Source: Gammaproteobacteria bacterium DTU037 (GTDB lineage Bacteria; Pseudomonadota; Gammaproteobacteria; Pseudomonadales; Pseudomonadaceae). Taken from it: DNA of 64,000 nucleotides. Both the position numbers and the translations under genes were made by a program. Below are positions 24,667 to 36,246 of the stretch, piece after piece. Location: positions 1 to 64,000 of the forward strand of contig LFRZ01000149.1 in the NCBI GenBank assembly GCA_001513025.1, read 5' to 3'. Each line of letters starts with the position of its first letter. The stretch's first letter is position 1. The notes under the pieces were generated by a model. It was given only the letters and a program-made list of their open reading frames with translations. It did no database searches and was not told the DNA's origin.

Positions 24667-27600
24667 GTGTCTGTATTGCGCCTTCCTAAATTGCCAACCC
24701 ACTCTGCTAAACAGCTCTGGGGCAACCTCTCTGGAGCTGCTCAAGGTCTAGTGATCGCTGAAGCAGCACGCAGTTCGCAACGTTTTACTTTGCTGCTGAC
24801 TGATAACAGTCAAAGCGCTGAGCGCCTTAAAGAAGAGCTGGCTTTTTTTGCCCCTGAATTACCTGTTTTACACTTCCCCGACTGGGAAACCTTAGCCTAC
24901 GATGTTTTTTCTCCGCATCAGGATATTATTTCCCAGCGCGTTGCCACCTTGTATCAACTGCCGCAATTGCAGCGGGGCATCTTAGTCGTACCGATCAATA
25001 CCGCCCTACACCGCCTCGCCCCCAAATCCTTTATGATTGACGCCAGCTTGATGCTGGATGTGGGGCAAAAACTCGATGTCGAAAGCATGCGCAACCGTCT
25101 GCAGGCATCGGGCTATCAGTGCGTAGATACCGTATATGAGCATGGCGAGTTTGCGGTGCGTGGTGCGTTATTGGACTTATTCCCCATGGGCAGTGACGCA
25201 CCCTACCGCATTGACTTATTTGATGATGAAATCGAAACACTGCGTACCTTTGATCCAGAAACCCAGCGCTCTAATGACAAAGTCGACAGCATTCGCCTGT
25301 TGCCGGCGCGTGAGTTTCCTTTAGATAAAAAGGCCCGTGGTGATTTTCGTGCACGCTTTCGTGAGCGTTTTGATGTGGATTTCCGCCGCTGCCCACTGTA
25401 TCAAGATTTGGCCAGCGGGATTATTCCGGCCGGCATTGAAGCCTACTTACCCTTATTTTTTGAAAACACCAGCAGCCTATTTGATTATTTGCCCAGTGAT
25501 GCACAAGTATTCTCGATGCTCGGGGTGGACGCTGCCGCAGAAGCCTTTTGGCAAGATATCCGCAGCCGCTATGAAGAGCGCCGCGGTGATATTGAACGGC
25601 CACTGCTGCCGCCTGCCGACTTATTTATTGCCATTGATGAATACTATGGCGCGCTGAAAAGCCATCCGCGAATTATCATTGACACCGAGGACGTCAGCCC
25701 CGGCGTCGGCCGTGAGCGTCTACCCATCCAGGTATTTCCTGACTTAGCCATTGATGCCCGCGCCGCTGAACCGCTGAGCAAAGTCAAAGACTTCTTAGCC
25801 AACTTTACTGGCCGCAGCCTATTTAGCGTAGAAACCGCAGGCCGCCGCGAAGTCCTTCTAGAATTACTGCAGCGCATTGCTGTGGTGCCGGTTGAAGTGG
25901 CTAGCTGGGAAGATTTTTTAACCGCAGACTTCAAGGTCGCCATTTGCGTCGCGCCGATTGAAGCGGGTCTGCTACTTGATGATTTAGTTCTGATTCCTGA
26001 AAGCGCCTTACTCGGCCAGCGGGTGATGCAGCGCCGTCGCCGCGATAAAAATCGCGACGCCAGTCATGAACATGTAATTCGCAACCTCACCGAGCTGCGT
26101 GAAGGCGCACCGGTGGTGCATATTGATCACGGTGTCGGCCGCTACCAAGGTTTAGTCACCTTAGAGATTGATGAGCAAGCCACAGAATTTTTAATGCTCG
26201 AGTACGCCGATCAAGCCAAACTCTATGTACCTGTGGCCAATTTACATTTGATTGCGCGCTACACCGGCAGCGATGATAACAGTGCACCCTTACACCGCTT
26301 AGGCACTGAGCAATGGCAAAAAGCCAAACGTAAAGCCGCCGAGCAAGTGCGCGACGTTGCGGCAGAGTTACTCAACATTTACGCAATCCGTGCCGCTCGT
26401 GAAGGTTTTGCCTTTAGCAATCCAGGCATTGATTACAGCACTTTTAGCGCCGCCTTCCCGTTCGAGGAAACCCCCGACCAACAAGTGGCGATTGACAATG
26501 TGCGTAATGACATGTTGTCAGGCAAGCCCATGGATCGCTTAATTTGCGGGGATGTAGGTTTTGGTAAGACTGAAGTAGCGATGCGCGCGGCCTTTATTGC
26601 CGTACACAGCGGCAAGCAAGTCGCGGTACTGGTGCCGACCACGTTATTGGCGCAACAACATTACAACAGTTTTCGCGACCGTTTTGCTGATTGGCCGGTG
26701 CAAGTGGAAGTCATGAGCCGCTTCAAAACCGCCAAAGAAATTAACCAAGCCATCAGCAATCTCGCCGAAGGCAAAGTCGATATTTTAATCGGCACGCATA
26801 AACTACTGCAAAGTGATGTTAAATTTAACAACCTTGGTTTGGTGATTATTGATGAAGAGCACCGCTTTGGTGTGCGTCAAAAAGAGCAACTCAAAGCGCT
26901 GCGCAGTGAAGTGGATATTCTCACCCTCACCGCCACCCCGATTCCACGCACGCTGAATATGGCCTTTGCCGGCATGCGCGATATGTCGATTATTGCCACG
27001 CCGCCGGCGCGCCGCTTGTCGGTGCGCACCTTTGTCATGCAACGCCAAGATGCCGTGGTCAAAGAAGCCCTATTGCGTGAATTACTGCGCGGTGGTCAAG
27101 TCTACTTTTTGCATAACGATGTGAAAACCATCGAAAAATGTGCAGCCGATCTAGCCGCTTTAGTGCCTGAAGCACGGATTGGTATTGGTCATGGCCAGAT
27201 GCATGAGCGTGAGCTTGAGCAAGTGATGGCCGACTTCTACCACAATCGTTACAACGTGCTGGTTGCTTCAACCATTATTGAAACCGGTATTGATGTACCC
27301 AACGCCAATACCATTATCATTGATCGCGCCGATAAGTTTGGCTTAGCCCAACTGCATCAACTGCGCGGTCGTGTGGGTCGTAGCCACCACCAGGCGTATG
27401 CTTACCTGCTGACGCCGCCGCAAAAAAGCATGACACCGGATGCGCAAAAACGTTTAGAGGCGATCAGCAATGCACAAGATTTAGGTGCAGGCTTTATGCT
27501 CGCCACCCATGACTTGGAAATCCGTGGCGCCGGTGAATTACTTGGCGATGGTCAAAGCGGTGAAATCCACGCGATTGGTTTTACTCTGTATATGGAAATG

Positions 27601-28101
27601 CTTGAGCGCGCGGTGGAATCGATCCGCAAAGGTGTAGAGCCTAATTTAGAACAACCGCTGGATAGTGGCACCGATATTAATCTGCGCGTAGCGGCCTTGA
27701 TTCCGGATGAGTACCTGCCCGATGTGCATACACGCTTGATTCTCTACAAGCGTATTTCATCAGCCAAAGACAGTAACGCCTTAAAAGAACTGCAAGTGGA
27801 AATGATAGATCGCTTTGGCTTATTGCCTGATCCAGCTAAGCAGTTAATCCGCATAACCGAACTCAAACTGAAAGCACAAGCACTGGGTATTCTAAAAATT
27901 GATGCCGGACCCTACGGCGGCCGCTTAGAGTTTGCTGGGGATACCTGCGTTGACCCGATGCGCTTAATTAAACTGATCCAAAGTCAGCCCAAGCACTATC
28001 GCTTTGAAGGGGCGACAGTATTTAAATTTACTGTACCGATGGATAACCCCGAACAGCGTTTTGCTACAATCGAAGCCCTCTTAGGCCAACTATCTGAATA
28101 A
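24667..28101 (+). CDS. mfd: Transcription-repair coupling factor Mfd
   Basis: 1144 aa; 'LICGDVGFGKTEVAMRAAF', 'IIDEEHRFGVRQKEQLK', 'LRGRVGRSHHQAYAYLL'. Confidence 0.97.
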   Translation: MSVLRLPKLPTHSAKQLWGNLSGAAQGLVIAEAARSSQRFTLLLTDNSQSAERLKEELAFFAPELPVLHFPDWETLAYDVFSPHQDIISQRVATLYQLPQLQRGILVVPINTALHRLAPKSFMIDASLMLDVGQKLDVESMRNRLQASGYQCVDTVYEHGEFAVRGALLDLFPMGSDAPYRIDLFDDEIETLRTFDPETQRSNDKVDSIRLLPAREFPLDKKARGDFRARFRERFDVDFRRCPLYQDLASGIIPAGIEAYLPLFFENTSSLFDYLPSDAQVFSMLGVDAAAEAFWQDIRSRYEERRGDIERPLLPPADLFIAIDEYYGALKSHPRIIIDTEDVSPGVGRERLPIQVFPDLAIDARAAEPLSKVKDFLANFTGRSLFSVETAGRREVLLELLQRIAVVPVEVASWEDFLTADFKVAICVAPIEAGLLLDDLVLIPESALLGQRVMQRRRRDKNRDASHEHVIRNLTELREGAPVVHIDHGVGRYQGLVTLEIDEQATEFLMLEYADQAKLYVPVANLHLIARYTGSDDNSAPLHRLGTEQWQKAKRKAAEQVRDVAAELLNIYAIRAAREGFAFSNPGIDYSTFSAAFPFEETPDQQVAIDNVRNDMLSGKPMDRLICGDVGFGKTEVAMRAAFIAVHSGKQVAVLVPTTLLAQQHYNSFRDRFADWPVQVEVMSRFKTAKEINQAISNLAEGKVDILIGTHKLLQSDVKFNNLGLVIIDEEHRFGVRQKEQLKALRSEVDILTLTATPIPRTLNMAFAGMRDMSIIATPPARRLSVRTFVMQRQDAVVKEALLRELLRGGQVYFLHNDVKTIEKCAADLAALVPEARIGIGHGQMHERELEQVMADFYHNRYNVLVASTIIETGIDVPNANTIIIDRADKFGLAQLHQLRGRVGRSHHQAYAYLLTPPQKSMTPDAQKRLEAISNAQDLGAGFMLATHDLEIRGAGELLGDGQSGEIHAIGFTLYMEMLERAVESIRKGVEPNLEQPLDSGTDINLRVAALIPDEYLPDVHTRLILYKRISSAKDSNALKELQVEMIDRFGLLPDPAKQLIRITELKLKAQALGILKIDAGPYGGRLEFAGDTCVDPMRLIKLIQSQPKHYRFEGATVFKFTVPMDNPEQRFATIEALLGQLSE

Positions 28102-28122
28102 CAATAATTTAAGGAGCTGTAC

Positions 28123-28695
28123 ATGCGTTACTTCGTTCACCTTGTTCTTCTGTTCGCCCTGTGCAGCAGCCAAGCTTTTGCTAATGACACGCAAGTAGTG
28201 GAACTGATTGTCTTTCGACAAAGCAGTGAAAGCCTACCCGCTCATCGTGTTGCGCCAGACAACTGGGCTAACGGCAGCACGCGCCTCAGCGAAGAACAAC
28301 TGCGCAGCACACACCTCGACCATTTAGCCGCAAAGCTGACCCCTGAGCAGGGGTATCAGATACTGCTGCATAAGGCATGGCTGCAAAACAGTGATGAGGC
28401 ATCGAGGCACATCGCGATCAGCCAAGGCGCCGCGCATTTTGACCACTACCCTGTCGAAGGAACTTTAACTTTTGAGTTTGACCGTAGCAGTGTAGTAGAG
28501 CTTGATTTATGGATTAATCAATTTAACCCTGACAATACGCTACTCAGTAGCGAACGTTTTAAGCAGAAGACCATCGTTGCCAACGGCCAAGTAACCTTTG
28601 TTGATCACAGCACGCTAGGCGCCTTAATCCGCATTCAAGCGCAAAAAGCCCCAGCAAGCCAAGCTGAAGATGTAAATCCAACAGACTTTGAATAG
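28123..28695 (+). CDS. CsiV-family periplasmic protein (peptidoglycan-binding)
   Basis: Signal peptide then 'VVELIVFRQ'; follows mfd as in other pseudomonads. Confidence 0.7.
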   Translation: MRYFVHLVLLFALCSSQAFANDTQVVELIVFRQSSESLPAHRVAPDNWANGSTRLSEEQLRSTHLDHLAAKLTPEQGYQILLHKAWLQNSDEASRHIAISQGAAHFDHYPVEGTLTFEFDRSSVVELDLWINQFNPDNTLLSSERFKQKTIVANGQVTFVDHSTLGALIRIQAQKAPASQAEDVNPTDFE

Positions 28696-28780
28696 TCAGT
28701 GCCCTCAATAGACTCAGCGCTCGCAATCACGCCTTAACTCACTCAGACGTGATTGCGCTTGTGCTAGGCCTTTTGCCGGC

Positions 28781-30367
28781 TCAATCCAGCGCTTTAAGCC
28801 ACTGCGTATAACCTTGCTCTTGCATTTGCGCTTTAGGAATAAAGTTTAAACTGGCGCCATTAATGCAATAACGCAAACCACCCCGATCACTGGGACCATC
28901 AGGAAAAACATGGCCTAAATGTGAGTCGGCTAAGCGACTGCGCACTTCAATGCGGCGCATATTATAGCTGGTATCAGTTTTTTCAAGCACCGCACTGGCA
29001 TCAATCGGCTTAACGAAACTCGGCCAACCACAGCCTGACTGATACTTATCACGTGAACTGAACAGTGGCTCACCGCTGACAATATCCACATACAAACCCG
29101 GCTCAAACAGCTCATCATAGCGGTGGCTAAAAGCACGCTCAGTGCCGCCGTTTTGCGTGACCTGATATTGTTCACGACTCAAGCGCTGCTGCAAAGTTTT
29201 CCTATCCGGCTTTTGGAAGCGGCTGGCATCAAAATCCTGCTGGATTTTGTCGGCTGACTTAGCTTTACTCGGCAGCGGCTCATCAGCCTTATTTAAATCA
29301 ACATGACAATAGCCATTAGGATTTTTCATCAAGTAATCTTGATGGTATTGCTCTGCTTCATAGAAATGCTGCAAGGGCTGATTCTCAACAACCACAGGTC
29401 TTTTATAGCGCTTTTGCAATTCATTTAAAGATGCGGCAATCACAGACTGCTCGGCCACATCACTACTGTAGACACCCGCACGGTATTGCTCGCCGCGATC
29501 ATTGCCTTGTTTGTTTAAACTGGTCGGATCAATGATGCGGAAATAATACTGCAAAATATCATCGAGACTGAGCTTGTTTGGGTTATAGACTACTTTTACC
29601 GTTTCCGCATGGCCAGTATTGCGATAAACCACATCCTCATAACTTGGGTTTTCTGTACGGCCATTGGCATAGCCCGACACCGCATCCAGCACACCATCAA
29701 TGCGCTCGAAATACGCTTCAACACCCCAGAAGCAACCACCGGCTAAGTAGATCGTGCGCGCATTAACAGGTACCGCTGCTTGATTGGCTTTTGGTTGATA
29801 AAAAGTATGCGCAGCGTCATTCAGATCCGCAGCAGGATTCTGCAATAAGGCTAAGGCTTGTGACTTATTGATACTGCCTTTGATCACCCGCGCCAGCTGA
29901 CCGCGCTGATCAAGCAAAACCCAACTGGGATAAACCTTAACGCCGAAACCTTTAACCAACTCGCCACTGCTATCCATACGCACCGGCAACTGCGGATAAT
30001 CTAAACCGCTATACCAGTCTTTAAAGGCAGCTAATGGCTGCTCGCCCAAGACGCCGGGCGATGCCAAAGTCAGCAGGTTCACCCCAGCAAAATCAGGATC
30101 AGTCACCCAATCTTGCGTTTGCCCCAACTCAGACAGGCACAAAGGACACCAACTGGCCCATAATTTAACCAGGGTTGGCTTGCTCGTATCGAGGGCAAGC
30201 GTTGAAGTTTTAGCCTGCACATCGGGCAGACTGTGCAGTTGCTGCGCTAAATTGAGTGGTGATGCTTGCGCCACAGCCAAGGACTGACCGCCAACGACGA
30301 ACCACAGCAGCAGCCCTGCTAGCACTGCGGTAACAGTGAGAATGTACCAACGCATAGATAACAGCAT
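28781..30367 (-). CDS. msrAB: Trifunctional thioredoxin-like / MsrA / MsrB fusion (PilB-type)
   Basis: N-terminal TM + '[13 protein letters not shown]' Trx domain; '[17 protein letters not shown]' MsrA; 'CGWPSF' and '[14 protein letters not shown]' MsrB. Confidence 0.93.
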   Translation of the reverse strand: MLLSMRWYILTVTAVLAGLLLWFVVGGQSLAVAQASPLNLAQQLHSLPDVQAKTSTLALDTSKPTLVKLWASWCPLCLSELGQTQDWVTDPDFAGVNLLTLASPGVLGEQPLAAFKDWYSGLDYPQLPVRMDSSGELVKGFGVKVYPSWVLLDQRGQLARVIKGSINKSQALALLQNPAADLNDAAHTFYQPKANQAAVPVNARTIYLAGGCFWGVEAYFERIDGVLDAVSGYANGRTENPSYEDVVYRNTGHAETVKVVYNPNKLSLDDILQYYFRIIDPTSLNKQGNDRGEQYRAGVYSSDVAEQSVIAASLNELQKRYKRPVVVENQPLQHFYEAEQYHQDYLMKNPNGYCHVDLNKADEPLPSKAKSADKIQQDFDASRFQKPDRKTLQQRLSREQYQVTQNGGTERAFSHRYDELFEPGLYVDIVSGEPLFSSRDKYQSGCGWPSFVKPIDASAVLEKTDTSYNMRRIEVRSRLADSHLGHVFPDGPSDRGGLRYCINGASLNFIPKAQMQEQGYTQWLKALD

Positions 30368-30498
30368 AATTTTTACTCGCGGTGTAAGTGTTCAACATTA
30401 TGCCAGTAAACTTATACAAAATATTGTACAAATATACGTTTTTTTACTAACTCGATGTCAAACTCTGCTACCGAGACGAACAATCTAGCCAATAAAAA

Positions 30499-30518
30499 AG
30501 CCCAGCTTGTGCTGGGCT
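30499..30518 (-). terminator. Rho-independent terminator (DUF1641/FAD-oxidoreductase unit)
   Basis: AGCCCAGC-ttgt-GCTGGGCT followed by T6 on the minus strand. Confidence 0.85.
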
Positions 30519-30538
30519 CCAAGCGAACTCAGGGACGC

Positions 30539-30985
30539 TTAATCCTCTGGCATCCTCTGCCCTTTAATCGCTGCCTGTCGACCCAACTCAGCCAAAATAT
30601 TGGTTACAACATCCAAGCCGCGGCGAGCATCGTCACTTTGATTAAATTTCTTCACGCTTTGCCATAAAGTCGGTGCTTTAGCGCTGGATCCGGCCTGCGC
30701 TGAAGCATAACGCAAAGCATTGCTTAACATCCAAAGGCTGCCAATCCCATCTTCATAGAGCGCCATCAGCTTTTGCAACATGGCATCATCGGTCATTTCC
30801 ACCACATCTGAGGTGGCAGCCAAGAGGTCTACAATATTATGCAAACGCCGGCCTTGTAAGACCGGTGCCAATTTTTCCAACAAATCGGCCAGCCCCGCTA
30901 AAGTAGCTTCATCTTGCAGTGCCGGTAAATGCTTCAGCAACTGATCGGTCGACTGGATGGATGTCTCAGGGTTTTGATCACTCAT
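30539..30985 (-). CDS. DUF1641 domain-containing protein
   Basis: 148 aa; helical, adjacent to FAD oxidoreductase as typical for DUF1641. Confidence 0.7.
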   Translation of the reverse strand: MSDQNPETSIQSTDQLLKHLPALQDEATLAGLADLLEKLAPVLQGRRLHNIVDLLAATSDVVEMTDDAMLQKLMALYEDGIGSLWMLSNALRYASAQAGSSAKAPTLWQSVKKFNQSDDARRGLDVVTNILAELGRQAAIKGQRMPED

Positions 30986-30997
30986 CTGCTTATCTCC

Positions 30998-32188
30998 TTA
31001 AGCCAAGCCGCGTGCGACTGACCAGTACAGGCCTCGGTTAAAACCTTTACACATTAAGCTGCCAATTTTAGTCGCAGGACTGGGCATTGCTTCCTGCTCA
31101 TAGTTGTACCAGAGCGGTATCCCCGCATCCATCCCCATCTGCGCCACCGCTTGAACCAAGCCTTCATAGCGCGCCTCCGCTTTGCCCCAACGCAGCAGAC
31201 CGGCAATATTGTCACAAATCACCGGCGACTGACTGTGGCAACTGCCACCGGCTTTACCAATCGGCAGATCCACGGTATCGCCCATCACAAAGACATTTTC
31301 AAAGCCTTCAAGCTGCAAAGAATAACGGTCCGTGGGCAACCAGCCTTCATTGTTCGGCGCTTGCGATACCCCAGAATTAAGCACTGCATCTACAGCGCGA
31401 ATCGGTGGTGTTTGAATTAAAATATCAAAATTTTCTTCTTCCCCTTCTGCGGAAAAAGCAATCTTACGCTCAGGGTCAACGCTGGCTAAAGTAAAGCTGC
31501 GCTTATAACGAATATCCCTGGCATCAAACATACTGGGCAGCATCTCAGCGGTGTTTTTTTGCAAAAACAAAGCATTCTGGTGCAACTGGGCAACACTGGG
31601 GTAGCTGTACACCAGTTCGATTTGCTCGCGAACCCCACGCTTGCGCAAGAACTCATCCAGCAACAAGGTGGTTTCTAAGGGTGCCATACCGCACTGATGC
31701 GGCACATTGGGCGTGGTTGGAAAGGTCACGCCAATAAAAATGCGGCCTTTTTCAATGGTAGAGATTTTCTCATAGAGTTTGCGTGCGGGGTCGTGTTGAT
31801 AGAAATGATCACCGGCCTCCTGCAAACCTTCAATGCGCTCCGGCGAGGGAATGCAACCGGTGGACACCACCAAGTAATCATAGTCATAACTCACGCCAGA
31901 GCGCATTTTCAAGCAGCTGTTTTTAAACTCAAAACCATCCACCTGATCCAGCACAAAATCAATTTCCGGTCGCAGTAAGGAGGCCTGCTGGCGTCGCAGA
32001 TCGTTTTTAGCGTAGGCACCAAACGCCACATACATAAACGCAGGCTTGTAATAGTGCCAAGGGCTATTGGAGATCAGCATCACGCGCACTTCACCACGAC
32101 TGACCTCTGGGTAAAGCTTACTGACCAGATTATTGGCCGTCATGGTACCGCCAATACCACCGCCGACTACGATAATGGTTTTTATCAT
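30998..32188 (-). CDS. NAD(P)/FAD-dependent oxidoreductase, sulfide:quinone oxidoreductase-like
   Basis: 'IIVVGGGIGGTMTANNL', 'VFVMGDTVDLPIGKAGGSCHSQSPV'. Confidence 0.82.
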   Translation of the reverse strand: MIKTIIVVGGGIGGTMTANNLVSKLYPEVSRGEVRVMLISNSPWHYYKPAFMYVAFGAYAKNDLRRQQASLLRPEIDFVLDQVDGFEFKNSCLKMRSGVSYDYDYLVVSTGCIPSPERIEGLQEAGDHFYQHDPARKLYEKISTIEKGRIFIGVTFPTTPNVPHQCGMAPLETTLLLDEFLRKRGVREQIELVYSYPSVAQLHQNALFLQKNTAEMLPSMFDARDIRYKRSFTLASVDPERKIAFSAEGEEENFDILIQTPPIRAVDAVLNSGVSQAPNNEGWLPTDRYSLQLEGFENVFVMGDTVDLPIGKAGGSCHSQSPVICDNIAGLLRWGKAEARYEGLVQAVAQMGMDAGIPLWYNYEQEAMPSPATKIGSLMCKGFNRGLYWSVARGLA

Positions 32189-32795
32189 CTCTGTGCTCCA
32201 TTGGTTTTTACTGCAACCTTAGGCTTGATTTTGCAGGCGCTGCACGCTGATTGCATGCACCGGTAAAATAAAGCGTAAAAAGGCCATAAAACGACTTCAT
32301 GTCGATAAGACCAGCTTGCTCTATTTGCAGAGACATTCATATCCATGCGGCACACGCCTGATTGAACCTTCAGTGTAATGATATCACCTAGCATAAATTG
32401 CAGCATGCGACATGAATACCCAACTGCTCTTTGCAGCGCTTCAAACAACAACTGAGCGCTATGGCTTAAAAACACTGTCTGCTAGCGCGATGCACTCATT
32501 GACGCTGAATTTATCTGGTGTGAGCACCTCGAGTTTAACAAGAGCCGGCGCTCTGCTCGAAGCGTCTAGGCTTGCACTCAGTCGATGGGCTCAAAGGGCA
32601 TTAAGGGGCAGAGCCGGCAGTTACTGGGCTGACGCTGTGTTTAGCACCACCTAAAGCTTGCCTCTGCAGTTGCCTAGCGGCCTCGATAGACAAACAACTA
32701 TATAGACAGCCGATAGATCGACAAGCAGACAGCGTGCCGCTAAGCCGGCTCAAACCAGCGCCTTAAGCGGCCAACAAAACACAGCGGTGCGCCGC

Positions 32796-33818
32796 TTAAG
32801 CAATCACGTTCGGCTCAATTTCCAATGCAACGCCATAGCGCTGCTGAATATCGGCCTGAATATCGGCGGCCAACTGCAGTATCTGTTGGCCCGTGGCTGT
32901 GCCGTAATTGACCAATACCAGCGCCTGTTTTGCATGCACCCCAGCATCGCCTTGGCGCACACCTTTCCAACCGGCTTGATCAATCAGCCAACCTGCAGCC
33001 AACTTCACCTGTCCATCGGCCTGCACAAAACTGATAAGATTGGGGTGATTTTTCTGCAACTGCTGCGCTTGTTCAGCGCTGATCACAGGGTTTTTAAAAA
33101 AACTGCCGGTATTGGCCAGCTGCTGTGGGTCCGGCAGTTTCTGCGCACGAATCTCACAGACCGCACGGCTGACATCCTGCGGCTGAGGTTGCACAATCTG
33201 CTGCCTCGCCAAATAACCGCGCAAATCACCATAATCCAACTGTAAACTCGCTTGTTTAGGCAAGTTAAAGGTCACACTTAAAATCACCCGCCGTCCAGAT
33301 TCGCGCTTAAATAAACTGTCGCGGTAGGCAAACTGACATTGCGCGGCGCTTAGACGCTGGGTTTGCTCAGTCTCACGATCATAAACTAAAACACTTTCAA
33401 GGTGATCTTTCACCTCAACCCCATAAGCACCAATATTTTGCACAGGTGCCGCACCGACATGGCCTGGAATCAAACTGAGGTTTTCTAAACCACTAAAGCC
33501 CCGCGCCAGACTCCACTGGACAAAAGCATGCCAGTTTTCACCGGCCTGCACTTCAATCACGGCACTCTCCGCATCCTCGCTGAGTAGCGCAATACCACGC
33601 AATTGAATATAAATAACCAGCGCATCCACATCAGCTGTCAACACCAAATTACTGCCGCCGCCCAGCAAAAACACTGCAACGTCCTGCTGCTTGGCCCAAG
33701 CCAATGCCGCTTGCAACTGCGGCAGCGACTCAACGGTAACAAAGTAACGCGCAGCCACATCCACCGCTAAGCTATTATAAGGACGTAAAGACAGCTGCTG
33801 TTGGATGCTTAAATTCAC
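32796..33818 (-). CDS. murB: UDP-N-acetylmuramate dehydrogenase
   Basis: 'LSLRPYNSLAVDVAARYF', 'LLGGGSNLVLTADVDALVI', 'SFFKNPVIS', 'AGWLIDQAGWKG'. Confidence 0.95.
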   Translation of the reverse strand: MNLSIQQQLSLRPYNSLAVDVAARYFVTVESLPQLQAALAWAKQQDVAVFLLGGGSNLVLTADVDALVIYIQLRGIALLSEDAESAVIEVQAGENWHAFVQWSLARGFSGLENLSLIPGHVGAAPVQNIGAYGVEVKDHLESVLVYDRETEQTQRLSAAQCQFAYRDSLFKRESGRRVILSVTFNLPKQASLQLDYGDLRGYLARQQIVQPQPQDVSRAVCEIRAQKLPDPQQLANTGSFFKNPVISAEQAQQLQKNHPNLISFVQADGQVKLAAGWLIDQAGWKGVRQGDAGVHAKQALVLVNYGTATGQQILQLAADIQADIQQRYGVALEIEPNVIA

Positions 33819-34279
33819 ATTTTCGCCTTTATTTCATCCAGTAAAACCTGACTGGCGTGCTCCAGCATATCCAGCACCAACTCAAAACCATCTTCGCCGC
33901 CATAATAAGGATCAGGCACTTCATCAGGGCTGATACCAAAGCGTGGCAAGTACAGCGCCAGCTCAGCTTTACTCGCTGCCGGTTGGATGGCTTGCAGGTT
34001 ACTGAGATTGCTTTTATCCATGGCCAAGATCAAATCGAATTCTGCAAAGTCTTCGGCCGTTACCTGACGCCCACGCAGTGTAGACACATCGTAACCGCGC
34101 TGTGCGGCGGCGACTACGGTGCGAGGATCTGGCGTTTTACCCAAATGCCAATCAGAGGTGCCGGCTGAATCGATAGTGATTTTATCGCTTAAGCCTGCCT
34201 GCTCAACATAATGACGAAACACCCCTTCAGCAGTGGGTGAACGGCAGATATTACCCAGACAAACAAATAAAACCTTCAT
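33815..34279 (-). CDS. Low molecular weight protein-tyrosine phosphatase
   Basis: 'VLFVCLGNICRSPTAEGVF' P-loop, 'VPDPYYGGEDGFELVLD'. Confidence 0.94.
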   Translation of the reverse strand: MKVLFVCLGNICRSPTAEGVFRHYVEQAGLSDKITIDSAGTSDWHLGKTPDPRTVVAAAQRGYDVSTLRGRQVTAEDFAEFDLILAMDKSNLSNLQAIQPAASKAELALYLPRFGISPDEVPDPYYGGEDGFELVLDMLEHASQVLLDEIKAKM

Positions 34280-34281
34280 TG

Positions 34282-35046
34282 TTACTCCTCAAAAAAACGT
34301 CGTACACGCTGCAAATCTTCCAGCGTATCCACGCCTGCGGGCGGTGCCTCAACAGCATCTGCCACATGAATACCTGCCCCGTTCCATAAGGCACGCAATT
34401 GCTCAAGGGACTCAGTCAATTCTAATGCGCAGGGTCCCCAAGCGACAAAGTCCGCTAAAAAGCCAGCGCGATAGGCATAAATACCAATATGGCGGCGAAA
34501 TTCAACCCCTTCAGGCATCACAGTTTGGCTTTTGGCAAAGGCATCGCGCGGCCAAGGCAAAGGCGCACGGCTAAAAGTTAAGGCATAGCCTTGTGCATCA
34601 GTACTGACTTTAACCACATTTGGATTCAGTACGCTGGCAATATCGGTAATTGGCTCAGCTAAAGTGGCCATGGCCGCCTGTCTATACTGCGCTAAATTAG
34701 CCGCCACTTGGTCAATCACCGCCGGTGGAATCAGTGGTTCATCACCTTGCACATTAACCACTATGGCATCACTGGCTAAGCCCAAATGTGCAACCACTTC
34801 AGCCAAGCGGTCAGTGCCGGACTCATGGTCATCCCGGGTCATGACCACCTGTGCGCCAAAGCCTTGGCAGACCGCAAAAATACGCTGATCATCGGTGGCG
34901 ATCACCACCTGCTGCGCGGCGCTTTTTTTAGCTTGCAGCCAAACCCGCTGGATCATCGGCATACCAGCAATATCTTGCAGCGGCTTACCGGGAAAGCGCG
35001 TTGAGGCAAAGCGTGCGGGAATCACCACACAAAAATCTTGGGCCAT
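34282..35046 (-). CDS. kdsB: 3-deoxy-manno-octulosonate cytidylyltransferase
   Basis: '[29 protein letters not shown]', 'NVQGDEPLI'. Confidence 0.96.
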   Translation of the reverse strand: MAQDFCVVIPARFASTRFPGKPLQDIAGMPMIQRVWLQAKKSAAQQVVIATDDQRIFAVCQGFGAQVVMTRDDHESGTDRLAEVVAHLGLASDAIVVNVQGDEPLIPPAVIDQVAANLAQYRQAAMATLAEPITDIASVLNPNVVKVSTDAQGYALTFSRAPLPWPRDAFAKSQTVMPEGVEFRRHIGIYAYRAGFLADFVAWGPCALELTESLEQLRALWNGAGIHVADAVEAPPAGVDTLEDLQRVRRFFEE

Positions 35047-35048
35047 GA

Positions 35049-35231
35049 TCAGTCCAAACGCTCATCAGTGGTGAGGGTGCGCGCTTCGCTTTCTAGCATC
35101 ACCGGAATATCATCACGGATGGGAAAAGCTAAGCCATCGGCCTTACACCAGAGTTCAGTTTTATCTTCACTGAGCTGCAGCGCACTTTTACATAAAGGGC
35201 AGGCTAAAATATCTAAGAGTTTCGGGTCCAT
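35049..35231 (-). CDS. Trm112 family protein (YcaR-like)
   Basis: '[20 protein letters not shown]...[13 protein letters not shown]'. Confidence 0.9.
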   Translation of the reverse strand: MDPKLLDILACPLCKSALQLSEDKTELWCKADGLAFPIRDDIPVMLESEARTLTTDERLD

Positions 35232-35241
35232 CAGCACATCC

Positions 35242-36246
35242 TCACAACGAATCAGTTAATAAATGCTTAAGCTGCCCAGCAAACCAGCTCGCAAAAGCAG
35301 ATGAAGGCTGTGCCGCTACCTGTAGATACCAGCAGTTGTCTGCGGCAAACTCACGGCACTTCACCGCATCTTTCTCAGTCATCACCACCGGTAAATCATC
35401 GGCGAAGTGTAAATCCTGCGCAGTAAATTCGGCATGATCAGCAAAGGCGTGGGAAATCGGCTGCCAGTTTAACCCTTCCAGCGTGTTGAAGAAACGCTGC
35501 GGATTGCCAATTCCAGCCACGGCATGCATGCGTTGCTGCGCAGCAAAGTAATTTAGTGGCTCGCGCCGACCACTGCGTACATGCACCAGCTCAGTGGGCT
35601 GTAACTGCATCGCAAAGCCATTTGCACTGTCCTGCTGCGCACCGTTCAACAGCACTGCATCCACACTCTGCAAGCGCTCAATCGGCTCACGTAAAGGCCC
35701 CATCGGCAAACAGCGTTGATTACCTAAGCCGCGTGCAGCATCAATCAAAACCAATTCTAAATCACGCGCCAAGCCGTAATGCTGCAAACCATCGTCAGAT
35801 AAAATGATGTCCACTGAATGCTCAGCGAGCAGTTGCTGCACCGCGTGCGCACGTTGCGGAGCAATCACCAACGGTACGCCACTGCGCTGCACTATTAAGA
35901 GCGGCTCATCGCCAGCCTGCTCGGCTGAATCTGTGGCGCGCACGGTCCAAGGCCAATGCGCAGGACCTGCGCCGTAACCGCGGCTGACCACACCAACCCG
36001 CACACCCTGCGCGCGACATTGGTCGATCAGCCATAAAATTAATGGGGTTTTTCCCGTGCCGCCAACAGTGATATTCCCCACCACAACCACCGGCACTGGC
36101 GCACGGTAGATGTCACTGTCACCCCTAACAAATCGCGCCCGCTTGCGCTGCACAATCACGCGATACAGCTGTTCCAAAGGCCACACTAGCCACAGTGCTG
36201 GATGCCCATGATACCAAGCCTGTAAAATACGTTCGCTGAATTTCAC
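35242..36246 (-). CDS. lpxK: Tetraacyldisaccharide 4'-kinase
   Basis: '[21 protein letters not shown]', '[15 protein letters not shown]'. Confidence 0.95.
   Translation of the reverse strand: MKFSERILQAWYHGHPALWLVWPLEQLYRVIVQRKRARFVRGDSDIYRAPVPVVVVGNITVGGTGKTPLILWLIDQCRAQGVRVGVVSRGYGAGPAHWPWTVRATDSAEQAGDEPLLIVQRSGVPLVIAPQRAHAVQQLLAEHSVDIILSDDGLQHYGLARDLELVLIDAARGLGNQRCLPMGPLREPIERLQSVDAVLLNGAQQDSANGFAMQLQPTELVHVRSGRREPLNYFAAQQRMHAVAGIGNPQRFFNTLEGLNWQPISHAFADHAEFTAQDLHFADDLPVVMTEKDAVKCREFAADNCWYLQVAAQPSSAFASWFAGQLKHLLTDSL

Noticed and set aside
32185-32475. 96-aa minus-strand ORF upstream of the SQR-like gene
   Set aside because: No recognisable motif or clear RBS; overlaps the next gene's start; cannot support as coding
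32787-33245. 152-aa ORF antisense to murB
   Set aside because: Shadow ORF over conserved murB; no family motif
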